A stretch of 64,000 nucleotides of DNA, from positions 310,001-374,000 of the forward strand of contig NZ_BDCC01000009.1 in assembly GCF_001613305.1 (NCBI RefSeq), given 5' to 3'. The position numbers and the translations under genes are program-made. This document shows, one piece after another, positions 34,187-43,327 of this stretch (its first letter is position 1; every line of letters starts with the position of its first letter). The stretch comes from Nocardia vaccinii NBRC 15922 (GTDB taxonomy: Bacteria > Actinomycetota > Actinomycetes > Mycobacteriales > Mycobacteriaceae). Under the pieces are notes generated by a model. The model did not search any database. It had not been told where the DNA came from and saw nothing but the letters and a program-made list of their open reading frames with translations.

Positions 34187-35053
34187 TCATTTCAGCAGTC
34201 GCGACATGCGCCGATCGGCGAGAATCTTGCCGCCGGTCTGACAGGTCGGGCAGTACTGGAACGACTTGTCCGCGTATGCGACCTCGCGCACCGTGTCACC
34301 GCAGACCGGACAGGGCAGCCCGGTGCGGGCGTGTACACGCAGCCCGGACCGTTTCTCACCCTTGAGTTTCGCCGCCTCCTGACCTACCGAACGGTCGATG
34401 GCGCCGATGAGGATCTCGCGCATCGCCGCGTACAGCCGCTCGGCCTCCTCGGGGGTCAGGCGGTTGGCGGTGGCGAACGGGGAAAGTTTCGCCGCATGCA
34501 GGATCTCGTCGGAATAGGCATTGCCGACGCCGGCGATCACCGCCTGATCGGCCAGCACGGTCTTGAGTCGCTGCGCGGTGCCGTGCAGCAGGTCGGCGAA
34601 CTGTTCGCCGGTGACCTCCAGCGCGTCCGGACCCAAACGGGCGATCCCGGGAACACTCCGCGGATCCTCGACGATCCAGACGGCGAGGCGCTTCTTGGTG
34701 CCCGCCTCGGTCAGATCGAACGCCGGGGTCGCACCCTCCGGAGTGAACAGATGCACCCGCAGCGCCAGCGGCCCCTTGCCTTGCTTCGGCGGGGTACGGC
34801 CCGGTTCGTCGATCCAGCGCAGCCAACCGCCGCGCGACAGATGGGTGATCAACCACAGCCCGCCGCACTCGAGGCCCAGATGTTTGCCCCAATGCCCCGC
34901 CCCGGTGACATCACGACCGGACAGCGCGGTGATCGGCGGATCGAACGTCTTGAGCACGCTCAGCGCCGCGACATCGATCCGCCCCACCACCGCGCCCACC
35001 GCATGCTCGGCCAGGAACCGCTCGAGCGCCACGATCTCCGGTAATTCGGGCAC
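34187..35053 (-). CDS. Fpg/Nei-family DNA glycosylase
   Basis: 288 residues from GTG at 35053. The mature N-terminus PELPEIVALERFL carries the catalytic Pro and Glu of formamidopyrimidine/endonuclease VIII glycosylases. The H2TH region reads GVGNAYSDEILHAAKLSPFATANRL. The C-terminal zinc finger is CPVCGD...YCPTCQTGGKILADRRMSRLL with four Cys and the conserved Arg. It removes oxidised bases and nicks the abasic site. Its start lies about eight bases after the -10 of a DNA-damage promoter identical in its core to that of uvrD1, so the mRNA is probably leaderless. Confidence 0.93.
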   Translation of the reverse strand: MPELPEIVALERFLAEHAVGAVVGRIDVAALSVLKTFDPPITALSGRDVTGAGHWGKHLGLECGGLWLITHLSRGGWLRWIDEPGRTPPKQGKGPLALRVHLFTPEGATPAFDLTEAGTKKRLAVWIVEDPRSVPGIARLGPDALEVTGEQFADLLHGTAQRLKTVLADQAVIAGVGNAYSDEILHAAKLSPFATANRLTPEEAERLYAAMREILIGAIDRSVGQEAAKLKGEKRSGLRVHARTGLPCPVCGDTVREVAYADKSFQYCPTCQTGGKILADRRMSRLLK

Positions 35054-35059
35054 CTGTGC

Positions 35060-35082
35060 AGACTACCGGCGAGCACCGACAA
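35060..35082 (-). promoter_or_regulatory. RecA-independent (PafBC-type) promoter of the Nei-like gene
   Basis: On the minus strand TTGTCGGTG (35082-35074), spacer CTCGCCGG and TAGTCT (35065-35060) match TTGTCRGTG-N8-TANNNT exactly. The 9-mer and spacer are identical to those at uvrD1. The predicted start point coincides with the GTG start codon. Confidence 0.78.
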
Positions 35083-35348
35083 TCCCGGCCCGAAATCCCG
35101 CCCGCCCGTCGCCGAGCCGATTGACGCGGCGACGCGTCGTCGCACGACAGGCCGGGCGGCGAACTCCGACCGGAATCGATCGGCACTCACGAACCGCGCC
35201 CTCGAGAGCGGCCGGTTCCGTAGCCGGAAGCCATGCAGGTCGCGTACAACGACCTCGCAGTCGAGTCGCGCCGGCTGCCTGCGCCGGAATCGTTGCTCAC
35301 CGCGATACCCGGCGACGACATTTCGTCCGAACGCAGAACGCGTATTGC

Positions 35349-36098
35349 TCAGCCGACCTCGCGGCGCAACAGGTAGATATCCATGATCCAGCCCTTCGCC
35401 TCGCGAAGTTCGCTGCGGCGCTGGAGAATTCGTGATTCCACCGCGCGCAGTGGACCCTCCGCGAGTTCCTCGTCGGGCATGCCCAGATACGCGCCCCACC
35501 AGATGTGCACATCGTCACCGGGGATTCCGGTGAACGAGGTCTCGCCGTCGAGCATGACCACCGTGGGCACACCGGGCGCCAACCCCTCCTCGCGCAGGCG
35601 ACGCCCGGTGGTGATGTGTACCGGCTCGCCGATCTCGTGCAGCACGATCCGATGCCGCGCGGCCAGGGCCTGTGCGCTGGTCACCCCCGGAATCACCTCG
35701 TAATCCAGCGGCGTGACGGCGTCGACCCGCTCGATCATCCGCAACGTGCTGTCGTACAGCGCGGGATCACCCCACACCAGGATCGCCCCGACACCGTCGT
35801 GCCCGGCGAACGCCTCGCCCAGCAGCGCCGCCCGCCGCTCGTGCCAATCCCGCACGACATCGCGGTATTCCCCGTCCGCGACGGTGCGCTCACGCGGCGG
35901 ATCGGCGATCTCCACGATCCGATACGCCCGATCCATATGCTCGGCCAGGATCGCGGTCCGCACCTCGACCAGCTCGCGCTTGGTCTCCCCCTTGCCGATG
36001 ACGTAGAACACCTCGGCCCGGCGCATGGCCTTGACCGCCTGCACCGTCACCTGCTCCGGATCGCCGGCCCCGATCCCGATCACATAAAGCTTCCGCAC
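35349..36098 (-). CDS. cobF: Precorrin-6A synthase (deacetylating)
   Basis: 249 residues from GTG at 36098 ([24 protein letters not shown]). It methylates precorrin-5 at C-1 with loss of acetate in aerobic cobalamin synthesis. The tetrapyrrole methylase fold is clear: [64 protein letters not shown] and [10 protein letters not shown]. Length matches the family. No other cob gene is nearby, and it sits divergent from thyA, so it is detached from the rest of the pathway. The 295-base gap to the Nei-like gene holds only the damage promoter. Confidence 0.94.
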   Translation of the reverse strand: MRKLYVIGIGAGDPEQVTVQAVKAMRRAEVFYVIGKGETKRELVEVRTAILAEHMDRAYRIVEIADPPRERTVADGEYRDVVRDWHERRAALLGEAFAGHDGVGAILVWGDPALYDSTLRMIERVDAVTPLDYEVIPGVTSAQALAARHRIVLHEIGEPVHITTGRRLREEGLAPGVPTVVMLDGETSFTGIPGDDVHIWWGAYLGMPDEELAEGPLRAVESRILQRRSELREAKGWIMDIYLLRREVG

Positions 36099-36219
36099 AC
36101 GCGCAAGCTTGCCAAACCGCCCCGGCCCGCAACCTCCCGGTGGACGGTGCGGGCGGGCCCGGGCCCGGGCGGCAGACCGTCCCGTCGACGGCCGCACGGA
36201 ACTGCGTAAGCTGCCAGGT

Positions 36220-37065
36220 ATGGACGACTCGCGGCTCGCCACGGTGCCGGACACGGTCTCGGGCGGCGTTCCCGATACCCAGTACGAGGATCTGCTGCGC
36301 CTGGTACTCACTTCGGGAACCGCGAAATCCGATCGCACCGGCACCGGCACGCGCAGTCTGTTCGGCCATCAGCTGCGGTATGACCTGTCGGCGTCGTTCC
36401 CGCTGATCACCACGAAGAAGGTGCATCTGAAGTCGATCGTCTACGAGCTGCTGTGGTTCCTGCGCGGCGATTCGAACGTGGGTTGGCTGCACGAGCACGG
36501 GGTGAGCATCTGGGACGAATGGGCCGATGCGAAGGGTGAGCTGGGCCCGGTCTACGGGGTGCAATGGCGGTCCTGGCCCACGCCCGACGGCTCGCAGATC
36601 GACCAGATCGCCGAGGTCCTGCACACCCTGCGGACCAATCCCGACTCGCGGCGGATGATCGTCTCGGCATGGAACGTCGCCGATCTGGACCGGATGGCGC
36701 TGGCCCCCTGCCACGCGCTGTTCCAGTTCTACGTCGCGGACGGCAAGCTGTCCTGTCAGCTGTATCAGCGCAGCGCGGATTTGTTCCTGGGCGTGCCGTT
36801 CAACATCGCGAGCTACGCCCTGCTCACCCTGATGGTCGCCCAGCAGACCGAGCTGGCCCCCGGCGAATTCATCTGGACCGGCGGGGACTGCCACATCTAT
36901 GACAACCACGTCGAGCAGGTGCGCGAGCAGCTCGGGCGGGAGCCTTACCCGTTCCCGCAGTTACATCTGCGCCCCGCGCCGTCGCTGTTCGACTACGAGT
37001 ACTCCGATGTGGAAGTGGTCGGATACCGGCACCATCCGGCGATCAAAGCGCCGGTCGCGGTATGA
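36220..37065 (+). CDS. thyA: Thymidylate synthase
   Basis: 281 residues from ATG at 36220. It converts dUMP to dTMP using methylene-THF. Signatures: [50 protein letters not shown], the catalytic Cys in [37 protein letters not shown] and [14 protein letters not shown]. The N-terminus is 15-20 residues longer than in E. coli ThyA. Its stop overlaps the folA start by four bases (ATGA), coupling dTMP synthesis to regeneration of tetrahydrofolate. Confidence 0.97.
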   Translation: MDDSRLATVPDTVSGGVPDTQYEDLLRLVLTSGTAKSDRTGTGTRSLFGHQLRYDLSASFPLITTKKVHLKSIVYELLWFLRGDSNVGWLHEHGVSIWDEWADAKGELGPVYGVQWRSWPTPDGSQIDQIAEVLHTLRTNPDSRRMIVSAWNVADLDRMALAPCHALFQFYVADGKLSCQLYQRSADLFLGVPFNIASYALLTLMVAQQTELAPGEFIWTGGDCHIYDNHVEQVREQLGREPYPFPQLHLRPAPSLFDYEYSDVEVVGYRHHPAIKAPVAV

Positions 37066-37586
37066 CGCATGTCGGGCTGATCTGGGCGCAGGCCAGGAAC
37101 GGCGTGATCGGCCGGGACAATACGATCCCCTGGCACATACCCGAGGATATGGCCCACTTCCGCGAGGTCACCGGCGGACATCCGGTGGTGATGGGGCGCC
37201 GCACCTGGGATTCGCTGCCGGAGCGCTTCCGCCCGCTGCCCGGGCGGCGCAATATCGTCGTCACCCGGCAGCCGGACTGGTCCGCCGCCGGAGCCGAGCA
37301 CACCGATTCGCTGGAGCAGGCGCTACGGGCATCCGGAACGGACCCGCTCTGGGTGATGGGTGGCAGCGAAATCTACCGTGCCGCAATGCAATACGCGACC
37401 GAACTGATGGTCACCGAGGTGGACGCGGAGATCGACGGCGATACCTACGCGCCCGCCATCGGACCGGAATGGATCGTGCGGGACGGGCCGTGGGAGCAAT
37501 CCAGGACCGGTTTGCGCTACCGCGTCCGGCACTACACCAGGCGCGCGGGGTCGCAGATCCCGTCCGAACATCGAATTGCAATGTGA
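37062..37586 (+). CDS. folA: Dihydrofolate reductase
   Basis: 174 residues with an ATG start. It reduces the dihydrofolate released by ThyA. Landmarks are [34 protein letters not shown] (active-site Asp replaced by Glu as in many bacteria: PED), [29 protein letters not shown] for [18 protein letters not shown] and [14 protein letters not shown]. It is the target of trimethoprim. The C-terminal 12 residues extend beyond the usual end. Confidence 0.96.
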   Translation: MTHVGLIWAQARNGVIGRDNTIPWHIPEDMAHFREVTGGHPVVMGRRTWDSLPERFRPLPGRRNIVVTRQPDWSAAGAEHTDSLEQALRASGTDPLWVMGGSEIYRAAMQYATELMVTEVDAEIDGDTYAPAIGPEWIVRDGPWEQSRTGLRYRVRHYTRRAGSQIPSEHRIAM

Positions 37587-37674
37587 AACAGGACGTTATC
37601 GCCCGGCGCCTGCGGCATACTCACGACTATTCAGCCCGTGACAACTCGCACGGCACAGGCGTGAAAGGCTGTTC

Positions 37675-38001
37675 ATGGACAAGAAATCGCTGACCGCAGT
37701 GGCCCGCCAGCAGCTCAAGTTGGCTGCGGCCAATACCAGTGGGCGCAGTTCCCAGACCCTCTGCGGCGGCCACACCCATTCGCTGCGACAGACCGTCATC
37801 GCGCTGACCGCGGGACAGAGCCTGGCCGAGCACGACAATCTCGGCGAGGCCACACTGCAGGTGCTGTCCGGGACGCTCACTCTGTTCAGCGGCGCCAACG
37901 AGTGGAAGGGCTCGCCGGGCGATCTGCTGATCGTGCCCGCCGCGCGGCACAGCGTGTCCGCGGTCGAGGATGTCGCTTTCCTGCTGACAGTCGCGAAATA
38001 G
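37675..38001 (+). CDS. Small cupin-domain protein
   Basis: 108 residues with an ATG start. A single double-stranded beta-helix: SLRQTVIALTAGQSLAEHDNLGEATLQVLSGTLTLFSG, GDLLIVPAARHSVSAVEDVAFLLTVAK. The first cupin motif keeps the His (AEHDN) and Glu, and the second keeps PAARHSV, so it could bind a metal. Such stand-alone cupins often act in LuxR/ChrR-type sensing or as small isomerases. Here function is unknown. It lies 56 bases before the DyP peroxidase gene, whose own promoter sits between them. Confidence 0.82.
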   Translation: MDKKSLTAVARQQLKLAAANTSGRSSQTLCGGHTHSLRQTVIALTAGQSLAEHDNLGEATLQVLSGTLTLFSGANEWKGSPGDLLIVPAARHSVSAVEDVAFLLTVAK

Positions 38002-38027
38002 CGAGGGCGCGGACCCATTCCGCACAC

Positions 38028-38050
38028 TTGTCGGCGTGCCCCCGTACGCT
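38028..38050 (+). promoter_or_regulatory. PafBC-like leaderless promoter of the DyP-encapsulin pair
   Basis: TTGTCGGCG (38028-38036), an 8-base spacer and TACGCT (38045-38050) match TTGTCRGTG-N8-TANNNT with one mismatch. The ATG at 38058 is where transcription would start, the same geometry as at uvrD1 and the Nei-like gene. Confidence 0.55.
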
Positions 38051-38057
38051 GTCGATC

Positions 38058-39074
38058 ATGAGTGAGTCGCAGCCGATCCTCGATCCGCTCAGTCCGGCCG
38101 CCCTCTTCCTGGTTTTCACCATCGACGACGGCGGCGAGAGCACCGTCCGGGATCTGCTCGCAGATCTGTCGGGGCTGCGGCGTTCGGTGGGCTTCCGCCT
38201 ACCCGGGGCGAATCTGACCTGCATCGCCGGCATCGGTTCGGCGGCCTGGGACAGGCTGTTCGCCGGTCCGCGCCCGGCCGAACTGCACGAGTTCCCCGCC
38301 TACCGTGGTCCGAGACATTCGGCTCCGAGCACTCCCGGGGATCTGCTGTTCCACATCAAGGCCGAGGCCCAGGACGCCTGTTTCGAATTGGCGATGGTGA
38401 TCGGCGACCGGTTGCGCGGTGCGGCCACGATCGTTGACGAGACGGTGGGATTCCGCTACTTCGAACAGCGCGATCTGCTCGGATTCGTGGACGGCACCGA
38501 GAATCCGGAGGGCGCGCTCGCGGCATCGACGGCGCTGATCGGTGATGCGGATCCGGCGTTCGCGGGCGGCAGTTACGTCATCGTGCAGAAGTATCTGCAC
38601 GATCTGGAAACCTGGAACGCGCTGCCGGTGCACGAGCAGGAACTGGTGATCGGCCGGACCAAACTGGGCGACTACGAGCTGTCCGACGAGGACAAACCGG
38701 CGAATTCACATGTCGCGGTCAACACGGTGTACGACCAGGACGGTACGCAACTTCAGATTCTGCGCGCGAACATGCCCTTCGGCAGTGTGCGCGAGGGCGA
38801 ATTCGGCACGTACTACGTCGCTTACGCGGCGACGCCGAGCGTCACCGAGCGCATGCTCGAGCGCATGTTCCTGGGCAGCGACGAGGCCCGCTACGACCGC
38901 ATCCTGGATTTCTCCACAGCGGTCACCGGCACGCTGTTCTTCACCCCGACCGCGGATTTCCTGGACGATCTGCCCGACCCCGCGCCCGGGGAGTCCGCCG
39001 ACGCGCCGAGGACCCCCGCGAGTTCCGGGGACGGCTCTCTCGGCATCGGCACATTGAAGAAGGGCCCGGCATGA
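38058..39074 (+). CDS. DyP-type haem peroxidase, encapsulin cargo
   Basis: 338 residues from ATG at 38058. It is a dye-decolourising peroxidase that uses H2O2 and haem. GFVDGTENP carries the distal Asp, NSHVAVN the proximal His and QILRANMPFGS the distal Arg. The last 25 residues are a Pro/Ser-rich linker ending in DGSLGIGTLKKGPA, the encapsulin-targeting peptide (SLGIGSLK-like). Encapsulin follows 61 bases downstream, so the enzyme is packaged inside the shell. The promoter suggests induction by DNA damage or oxidative stress. Confidence 0.96.
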   Translation: MSESQPILDPLSPAALFLVFTIDDGGESTVRDLLADLSGLRRSVGFRLPGANLTCIAGIGSAAWDRLFAGPRPAELHEFPAYRGPRHSAPSTPGDLLFHIKAEAQDACFELAMVIGDRLRGAATIVDETVGFRYFEQRDLLGFVDGTENPEGALAASTALIGDADPAFAGGSYVIVQKYLHDLETWNALPVHEQELVIGRTKLGDYELSDEDKPANSHVAVNTVYDQDGTQLQILRANMPFGSVREGEFGTYYVAYAATPSVTERMLERMFLGSDEARYDRILDFSTAVTGTLFFTPTADFLDDLPDPAPGESADAPRTPASSGDGSLGIGTLKKGPA

Positions 39075-39135
39075 TCGGGTCGGGTACGCGAGCGGTCCGG
39101 CCCACGGGTCCGACCACGTCGAAAGGACTCCAGCG

Positions 39136-39936
39136 ATGAACAATCTGCACCGCGAACTCGCTCCGATCACCTCCGAAGCGTGGTCGGCGATCGAGGAAGA
39201 GGCCACGCGCACGTTCAAGCGGCATATCGCCGGACGTCGCGTGGTCGACGTCTCCGGACCACACGGCAGCGAGTTCTCCGCGGTCGGTCTCGGCCGCACC
39301 AAACTCATCGATGCACCCGACGAGGGCATCGTGGCGCGGCAGCGGCAGGTCGCGCCGGTGGTGGAGTTGCGCGTGCCGTTCACCCTCTCCCGCGAGGAAC
39401 TCGACAATGTCGAGCGCGGCGGGAAGGACACCGATCTGGACGCGGTCAAGGATGCCGCACGCAAGATCGCCTACGCCGAGGATCGCACGATCTTCGAAGG
39501 GTATGCGGCCGCGGGCATCACCGGAATCCGGGCGGCTTCCTCCAATACGCCGATCGCCCCGCCCGCCGATGCACGGCAGGCGCCGGAGGCGATCGCGCAG
39601 GCGGTGACCGAACTGCGCCTGGCCGGTGTGGACGGGCCGTATTCGGTTCTGCTGAATGCAGATCTGTACACCGCGGTCAGCGAGACCGCCGATCACGGCT
39701 ATCCGATCCGCACCCATATCGAACGTCTCATCCCGGACGGCGACATCATCTGGGCCCCGGCCATCGACGGCGCGTTCCTGCTGACCACCCGCGGCGGGGA
39801 CTTCGATCTGCAACTGGGACAGGATCTTTCGATCGGCTATCTGTCGCACGACGCGGAGACGGTGCAGCTGTACTTCCAGGAGAGCCTGACCTTCCTGGTG
39901 TACACCGCCGAGGCCGCGGTCGCGCTGCGCCCCTGA
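39136..39936 (+). CDS. Encapsulin nanocompartment shell protein (Cfp29-like)
   Basis: 266 residues with an ATG start and AAAGGA upstream. HK97-fold family 1 encapsulin: MNNLHRELAPITSEAWSAIEEEATRTFKRHIAGRRVVDV at the N-terminus (the inner-surface cargo-docking helix), ...IFEGYAAAGITGIRAAS, and a C-terminus EAVQLYFQESLTFLVYTAEAAVALRP-like. The 60-mer shell encloses the DyP peroxidase encoded just upstream. In mycobacteria the homologue Cfp29 is linked to oxidative-stress resistance. Confidence 0.97.
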   Translation: MNNLHRELAPITSEAWSAIEEEATRTFKRHIAGRRVVDVSGPHGSEFSAVGLGRTKLIDAPDEGIVARQRQVAPVVELRVPFTLSREELDNVERGGKDTDLDAVKDAARKIAYAEDRTIFEGYAAAGITGIRAASSNTPIAPPADARQAPEAIAQAVTELRLAGVDGPYSVLLNADLYTAVSETADHGYPIRTHIERLIPDGDIIWAPAIDGAFLLTTRGGDFDLQLGQDLSIGYLSHDAETVQLYFQESLTFLVYTAEAAVALRP

Positions 39937-40009
39937 GTCGCGACACCTCGGCACCCCGGCCACACGACGCACGGTACGGTGCTGTCCTGGGTAGGAAGGA
40001 CCGAGGGCG

Positions 40010-40537
40010 ATGGTACGTGCGGGCGTGGTACCCGGGCAGCGGGCGCTGATCTACGGCACGCTGGGGGTGCTGGCGACAGCGCTGATCTGCGGAGCGACCG
40101 TGGCCGCATTCGGGGTGAACCGGGTGTTCACCGGACTGTTCGCAGGGCTCGCCGTCGGGATCGCGGTGCTGGTCGCGCTCTTCGGGCGCGATGTCGTCGT
40201 ACTGACCGATCGGGCGATCTCCCGGCGCACTCCGCTGCGCGAGAGCGATATCGCCTGGGAGCGAGTGGTTGCCGGGCGATTCACCCTGGACGAGCGGGCG
40301 CGCTGGGCGCTGGCGCTGGACCTGTCCGGCGGTGACGAGCAGCACGGCGAGTTGGTGCTGCTGTCCATCCCGCCGGTGGTCCGCCCGGTCTCCAACGCCT
40401 ATGAGCACCGCAAGCGCGAGCAGGTCGCGCAGATCCGGAAGATGTTGCGGCACAAGCAAGTTCCGGTGACAGTGCTGCCCGAGATCGCACACGCCCTGCA
40501 CGAACACTGGAAGCTGGCGCCGCCCACCGCCCGCTGA
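40010..40537 (+). CDS. Membrane protein with two helices and a PH-like cytosolic domain
   Basis: 175 residues with an ATG start. Two transmembrane helices (about 13-35 and 41-59: LIYGTLGVLATALICGATVAAF, VFTGLFAGLAVGIAVLVALF) precede a soluble domain with a PH/YcxB-like start (VVVLTDRAISRRTPLRESDIAWERVVAGRFTLDE). The charged C-terminus is helical. I recognise no catalytic motif. The gene lies after encapsulin by 73 bases and before the Nudix gene by 24 bases, and may be part of the same transcript. Confidence 0.78.
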   Translation: MVRAGVVPGQRALIYGTLGVLATALICGATVAAFGVNRVFTGLFAGLAVGIAVLVALFGRDVVVLTDRAISRRTPLRESDIAWERVVAGRFTLDERARWALALDLSGGDEQHGELVLLSIPPVVRPVSNAYEHRKREQVAQIRKMLRHKQVPVTVLPEIAHALHEHWKLAPPTAR

Positions 40538-40561
40538 GCACCGAAGACGAAGGTGGACACC

Positions 40562-40960
40562 ATGATTCGCACCGCGGCGCTGGCGTACGTCCGCGATCGC
40601 CGCCTGCTGCAGGCACGTTCGGCGGGCAAGGACGTGTTCTACATGGCGGGCGGCAAGATCGATCCGGGCGAGACCCCGGTCCAGGCCCTGCATCGAGAGG
40701 TCCGCGAGGAACTCGGCGTCGAGGTCACCGAGTACGCCGAACTAGGCGTCTTCGAATGCGAGGCGTACGGCCATGCCCCCGGCACCGCACTGCACATGAC
40801 CTGTTTCACCGCCGACCTCGCCGGCGACCCCCACCCCACCAGCGAAATCGCCGAACTCCGCTACTTCACCGTCGGCGAATACGCCGCCATGCCCCACGTC
40901 GCGCCGGGCTCGATGCTGATCTTCCGCCACTTGCACGAATTGAACCTCATCGATTGGTGA
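40562..40960 (+). CDS. Nudix hydrolase
   Basis: 132 residues from ATG at 40562, with AAGG nine bases upstream. An in-frame GTG at 40553 is possible. The Nudix box is GGKIDPGETPVQALHREVREELGVE (G-x5-E-x7-REVxEELG), which binds the Mg-pyrophosphate. The C-terminal part (LHMTCFTADLAGDPHPTSEIAELRYFTVGEY) resembles MutT-like or dNTP-cleaning enzymes. Cleaning oxidised nucleotides would fit the neighbouring oxidative-stress genes, but the substrate cannot be read from sequence. Confidence 0.92.
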   Translation: MIRTAALAYVRDRRLLQARSAGKDVFYMAGGKIDPGETPVQALHREVREELGVEVTEYAELGVFECEAYGHAPGTALHMTCFTADLAGDPHPTSEIAELRYFTVGEYAAMPHVAPGSMLIFRHLHELNLIDW

Positions 40961-41021
40961 GGCAGCGCTACGGCAACACCGACCGAGCGGTAGGCAGGCC
41001 GTCGGCGTGGTCGAGATGCGT

Positions 41022-42851
41022 TCAGGTAGCCGGGCCTCCGGCCGCATCGGGCCGCGTACCGGACGTCGAATCAGACGCTGCCGTACCGTCCGAATCCCCT
41101 GCACCGTCGGCATTGCCGTTCGATGCTTCGCCAGTGCCGTTCGATGCTTCGGCAGTGCCGTTCGATGCTTCGGCAGTGCCGTTCGATGCTTCGCCAGGGG
41201 CGCCCGAAATTCCTCCGGCCGCGCCGTCGGGAACCCGGGCGTTCGTGGTTCTTCCCGCGCCGCCCGGAATGCGCGTGGCGGCGAAGAAGCCCAGGAGCAG
41301 GATCACGGCGGCGACCAAGAGCGCGGCTCGGGTGGCATCGGTGAAACCGCGGGCGAGGGCGTCGACGACGGCGGTGTCGGCGTGATGGGCGCGCAGGGCG
41401 GCGATCGCGCCACCGGCCGAGTCGCGGGTGGCGATGGTGATCTCGCGGGCCGCGCGAGGCGGCAGGCCGTGAATCGCGGACAGGCGATCGGGCAGCGCGT
41501 TGCCGAGCGAGAGGGACAGCGTGCCGCCGAGGATCGCCACGCCCAGTGACGCGCCGAAACCGACCAGTGTGGCCTGTGCGGCCCGGGCGCGGCGGTAACT
41601 GCGCGTGGGCAGGGTTCCGCCCAGCGTCAGGGCGGTGAGATGTGCGGCGGTCACCCCGAGTCCCACGCCGTAGCAGACCAGCAGAACCGCGATCCACCAG
41701 GGCGAGATGTGCGCGGTGATGAACAGCGCGGTGAGCGCGACGGCGACGGTCTGGATGGCCAGGCCCAGTCGCAGGATCCGCACCCGCCCCAGCTCGGCCG
41801 CGGGTCCGCGGGCGACGAGCGCGCCGAGCAACGCCGCCAACGCGGCCACCGCGACGACCAGGCCACCGCGTAGCGTGGACAAGCCCAGCACGTCGACCAG
41901 ATACAGCGGCAGCACGAACAGCAGCCCGAATACGCTCAGCGCGCTCGCGAACGACGCCGCCACACCCCACCGGAACGCGGGCGAGCCGAACAACGAAAGA
42001 TCCAGCAGCGCAGGGCGATTCACTGTCGCCCGATGATGTTCCCAGAGCAGTAACAGGGCCAGCAACACGAGTCCGAGCAGCAGCAGCACCGGCCCCGGCG
42101 AGGCCGCCGCGCGGGCCGACCAGTGCGTGCCGAACACCCCGAAGGTCCGCAGCGGCCGACCCCAGCCGTAGACGGCCCCCTCGATCAGCGCGAAAACGAC
42201 GATCGCGAAACCCGCCGCGCAGAGCAGGAAGCCGTCCACGTCCATACCGCGATCCTCGGTGCGGACCTCGGGAACCACGGCGAGAATGCCGGCCAGCAGC
42301 ACCGCGCCGATCGGCACGTTCACCAGGAAAATCCAGGGCCAGGTGAACGAGGTGGTCAGCCACCCGCCCAGCAGCGCGCCGAGTACCGCGACGCCGCCGA
42401 GTGCCATACCACCGGCGGTATGCGCGAGGGTGCGGTCGCGGCCACGGAACACCGCATCGATGGCGCTGAACACCCCCGCCGGAACACATGCCGCCCCGGC
42501 GCCCTGCACGATCCGGCCCCAGATCAGCAGGTTCGGATGATGTGCCGCCGCGGCGAGCAGACTGCCCGCGACGACCAGCACCACACCGATAGCCATGAGT
42601 GTGCGCATCCCCACCCGGTCGCCCACCCGCCCAGCGCTGATCAACAGTGCCGCGAACATCACCGAATAGGCGCTCAGCACCCATTGCGCGGCGGCGAACC
42701 CGAGACCCGTTCCGGCGATGACCGCCGGCAGCGACACGCCGATGATAGTGGCGTCGAATACCAGCGTGCCCGCAGCCAATGCGAGCACCCCCAGCGCCAA
42801 CCACCGCGCTCTACCTCGCAGCGGTTCCGAATCGACCTCGGTGTCCGTCAT
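41022..42851 (-). CDS. MFS drug/H+ antiporter, DHA2 (14-helix) type
   Basis: 609 residues with an ATG start. About 14 membrane helices in residues 15-535. Motif A is GRVGDRVGMRTLM. The proline/glycine-rich motif C region reads GGMALGGVAVLGALLGGWLTTSFTWPWIFLVNVPIGAVLL, typical of EmrB/QacA exporters. The cytosolic tail (about 540-609) is low-complexity and contains four exact-register copies of a seven-residue unit (EASNGTA). It probably exports a drug or metabolite. No regulator is adjacent. Confidence 0.92.
   Translation of the reverse strand: MTDTEVDSEPLRGRARWLALGVLALAAGTLVFDATIIGVSLPAVIAGTGLGFAAAQWVLSAYSVMFAALLISAGRVGDRVGMRTLMAIGVVLVVAGSLLAAAAHHPNLLIWGRIVQGAGAACVPAGVFSAIDAVFRGRDRTLAHTAGGMALGGVAVLGALLGGWLTTSFTWPWIFLVNVPIGAVLLAGILAVVPEVRTEDRGMDVDGFLLCAAGFAIVVFALIEGAVYGWGRPLRTFGVFGTHWSARAAASPGPVLLLLGLVLLALLLLWEHHRATVNRPALLDLSLFGSPAFRWGVAASFASALSVFGLLFVLPLYLVDVLGLSTLRGGLVVAVAALAALLGALVARGPAAELGRVRILRLGLAIQTVAVALTALFITAHISPWWIAVLLVCYGVGLGVTAAHLTALTLGGTLPTRSYRRARAAQATLVGFGASLGVAILGGTLSLSLGNALPDRLSAIHGLPPRAAREITIATRDSAGGAIAALRAHHADTAVVDALARGFTDATRAALLVAAVILLLGFFAATRIPGGAGRTTNARVPDGAAGGISGAPGEASNGTAEASNGTAEASNGTGEASNGNADGAGDSDGTAASDSTSGTRPDAAGGPAT
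41114..41197. repeat. 21-bp tandem repeat, four copies, in the MFS gene tail
   Basis: Four consecutive 21-bp units encode EASNGTA-type heptapeptides. Units differ at single bases (GCC/GGC). Copy number should vary between strains. Confidence 0.9.
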
Positions 42852-42952
42852 GCGCCGCTCCCGCCGTCGCCCGACAACAGTCGAGGACTCAGTCTACGGG
42901 TCATTTGCCCAAAATTGGCTACGGCCCGATTCGGATTACCGGCGCAGGGCGC

Positions 42953-43327
42953 TCATCGGTCCGGTAGGTCGCCGGCAGCCAGCACCGCGTGCGCGACCGC
43001 CACGCCGTGTGCGGTGCCGCCGGTGCGGCCCGGACCACGCAGGCCGGTCCGTTGCAGGGCGTTGTCCAACCGCGCGGTCCATTGCGGATACAACGCGGTC
43101 AGGACGGTATGCGCGGCGACCGCCATGGCCGTCTCGGGCGCTGCTCCCGGCTCCGGAACCGGCGGCTCTGCCAGATAACTGGGATACGGGACCGAGGCGA
43201 TACTGCGATACGCCTCGTACATGGCCAGATGGGTCATCGCGAGCGCACGCGCCACCCCGCCGACATCGACGTGCTCCGACCTGTCCGCCCCGAGCACTTG
43301 AAGGTTCCAATACAGGATCTGATCCAC
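42953..43327 (-). pseudogene. N-terminal fragment of a vanadium-haloperoxidase/PAP2-like protein
   Basis: From GTG at 43327 the product is 124 residues: DQILYWNLQVLGADRSEHVDVGGVARALAMTHLAMYEAYRSI, then TVLTALYPQWTARLDN. This looks like the helical N-terminal part of actinobacterial vanadium-dependent haloperoxidase-like proteins, normally about 400 residues. The stop at 42953 comes before any vanadate-binding motif, and the MFS gene begins 101 bases further on, so the catalytic half is missing. An ATG at 43414 would add 29 Arg-rich residues. Probably a truncated relic; the family call is moderate. Confidence 0.55.
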
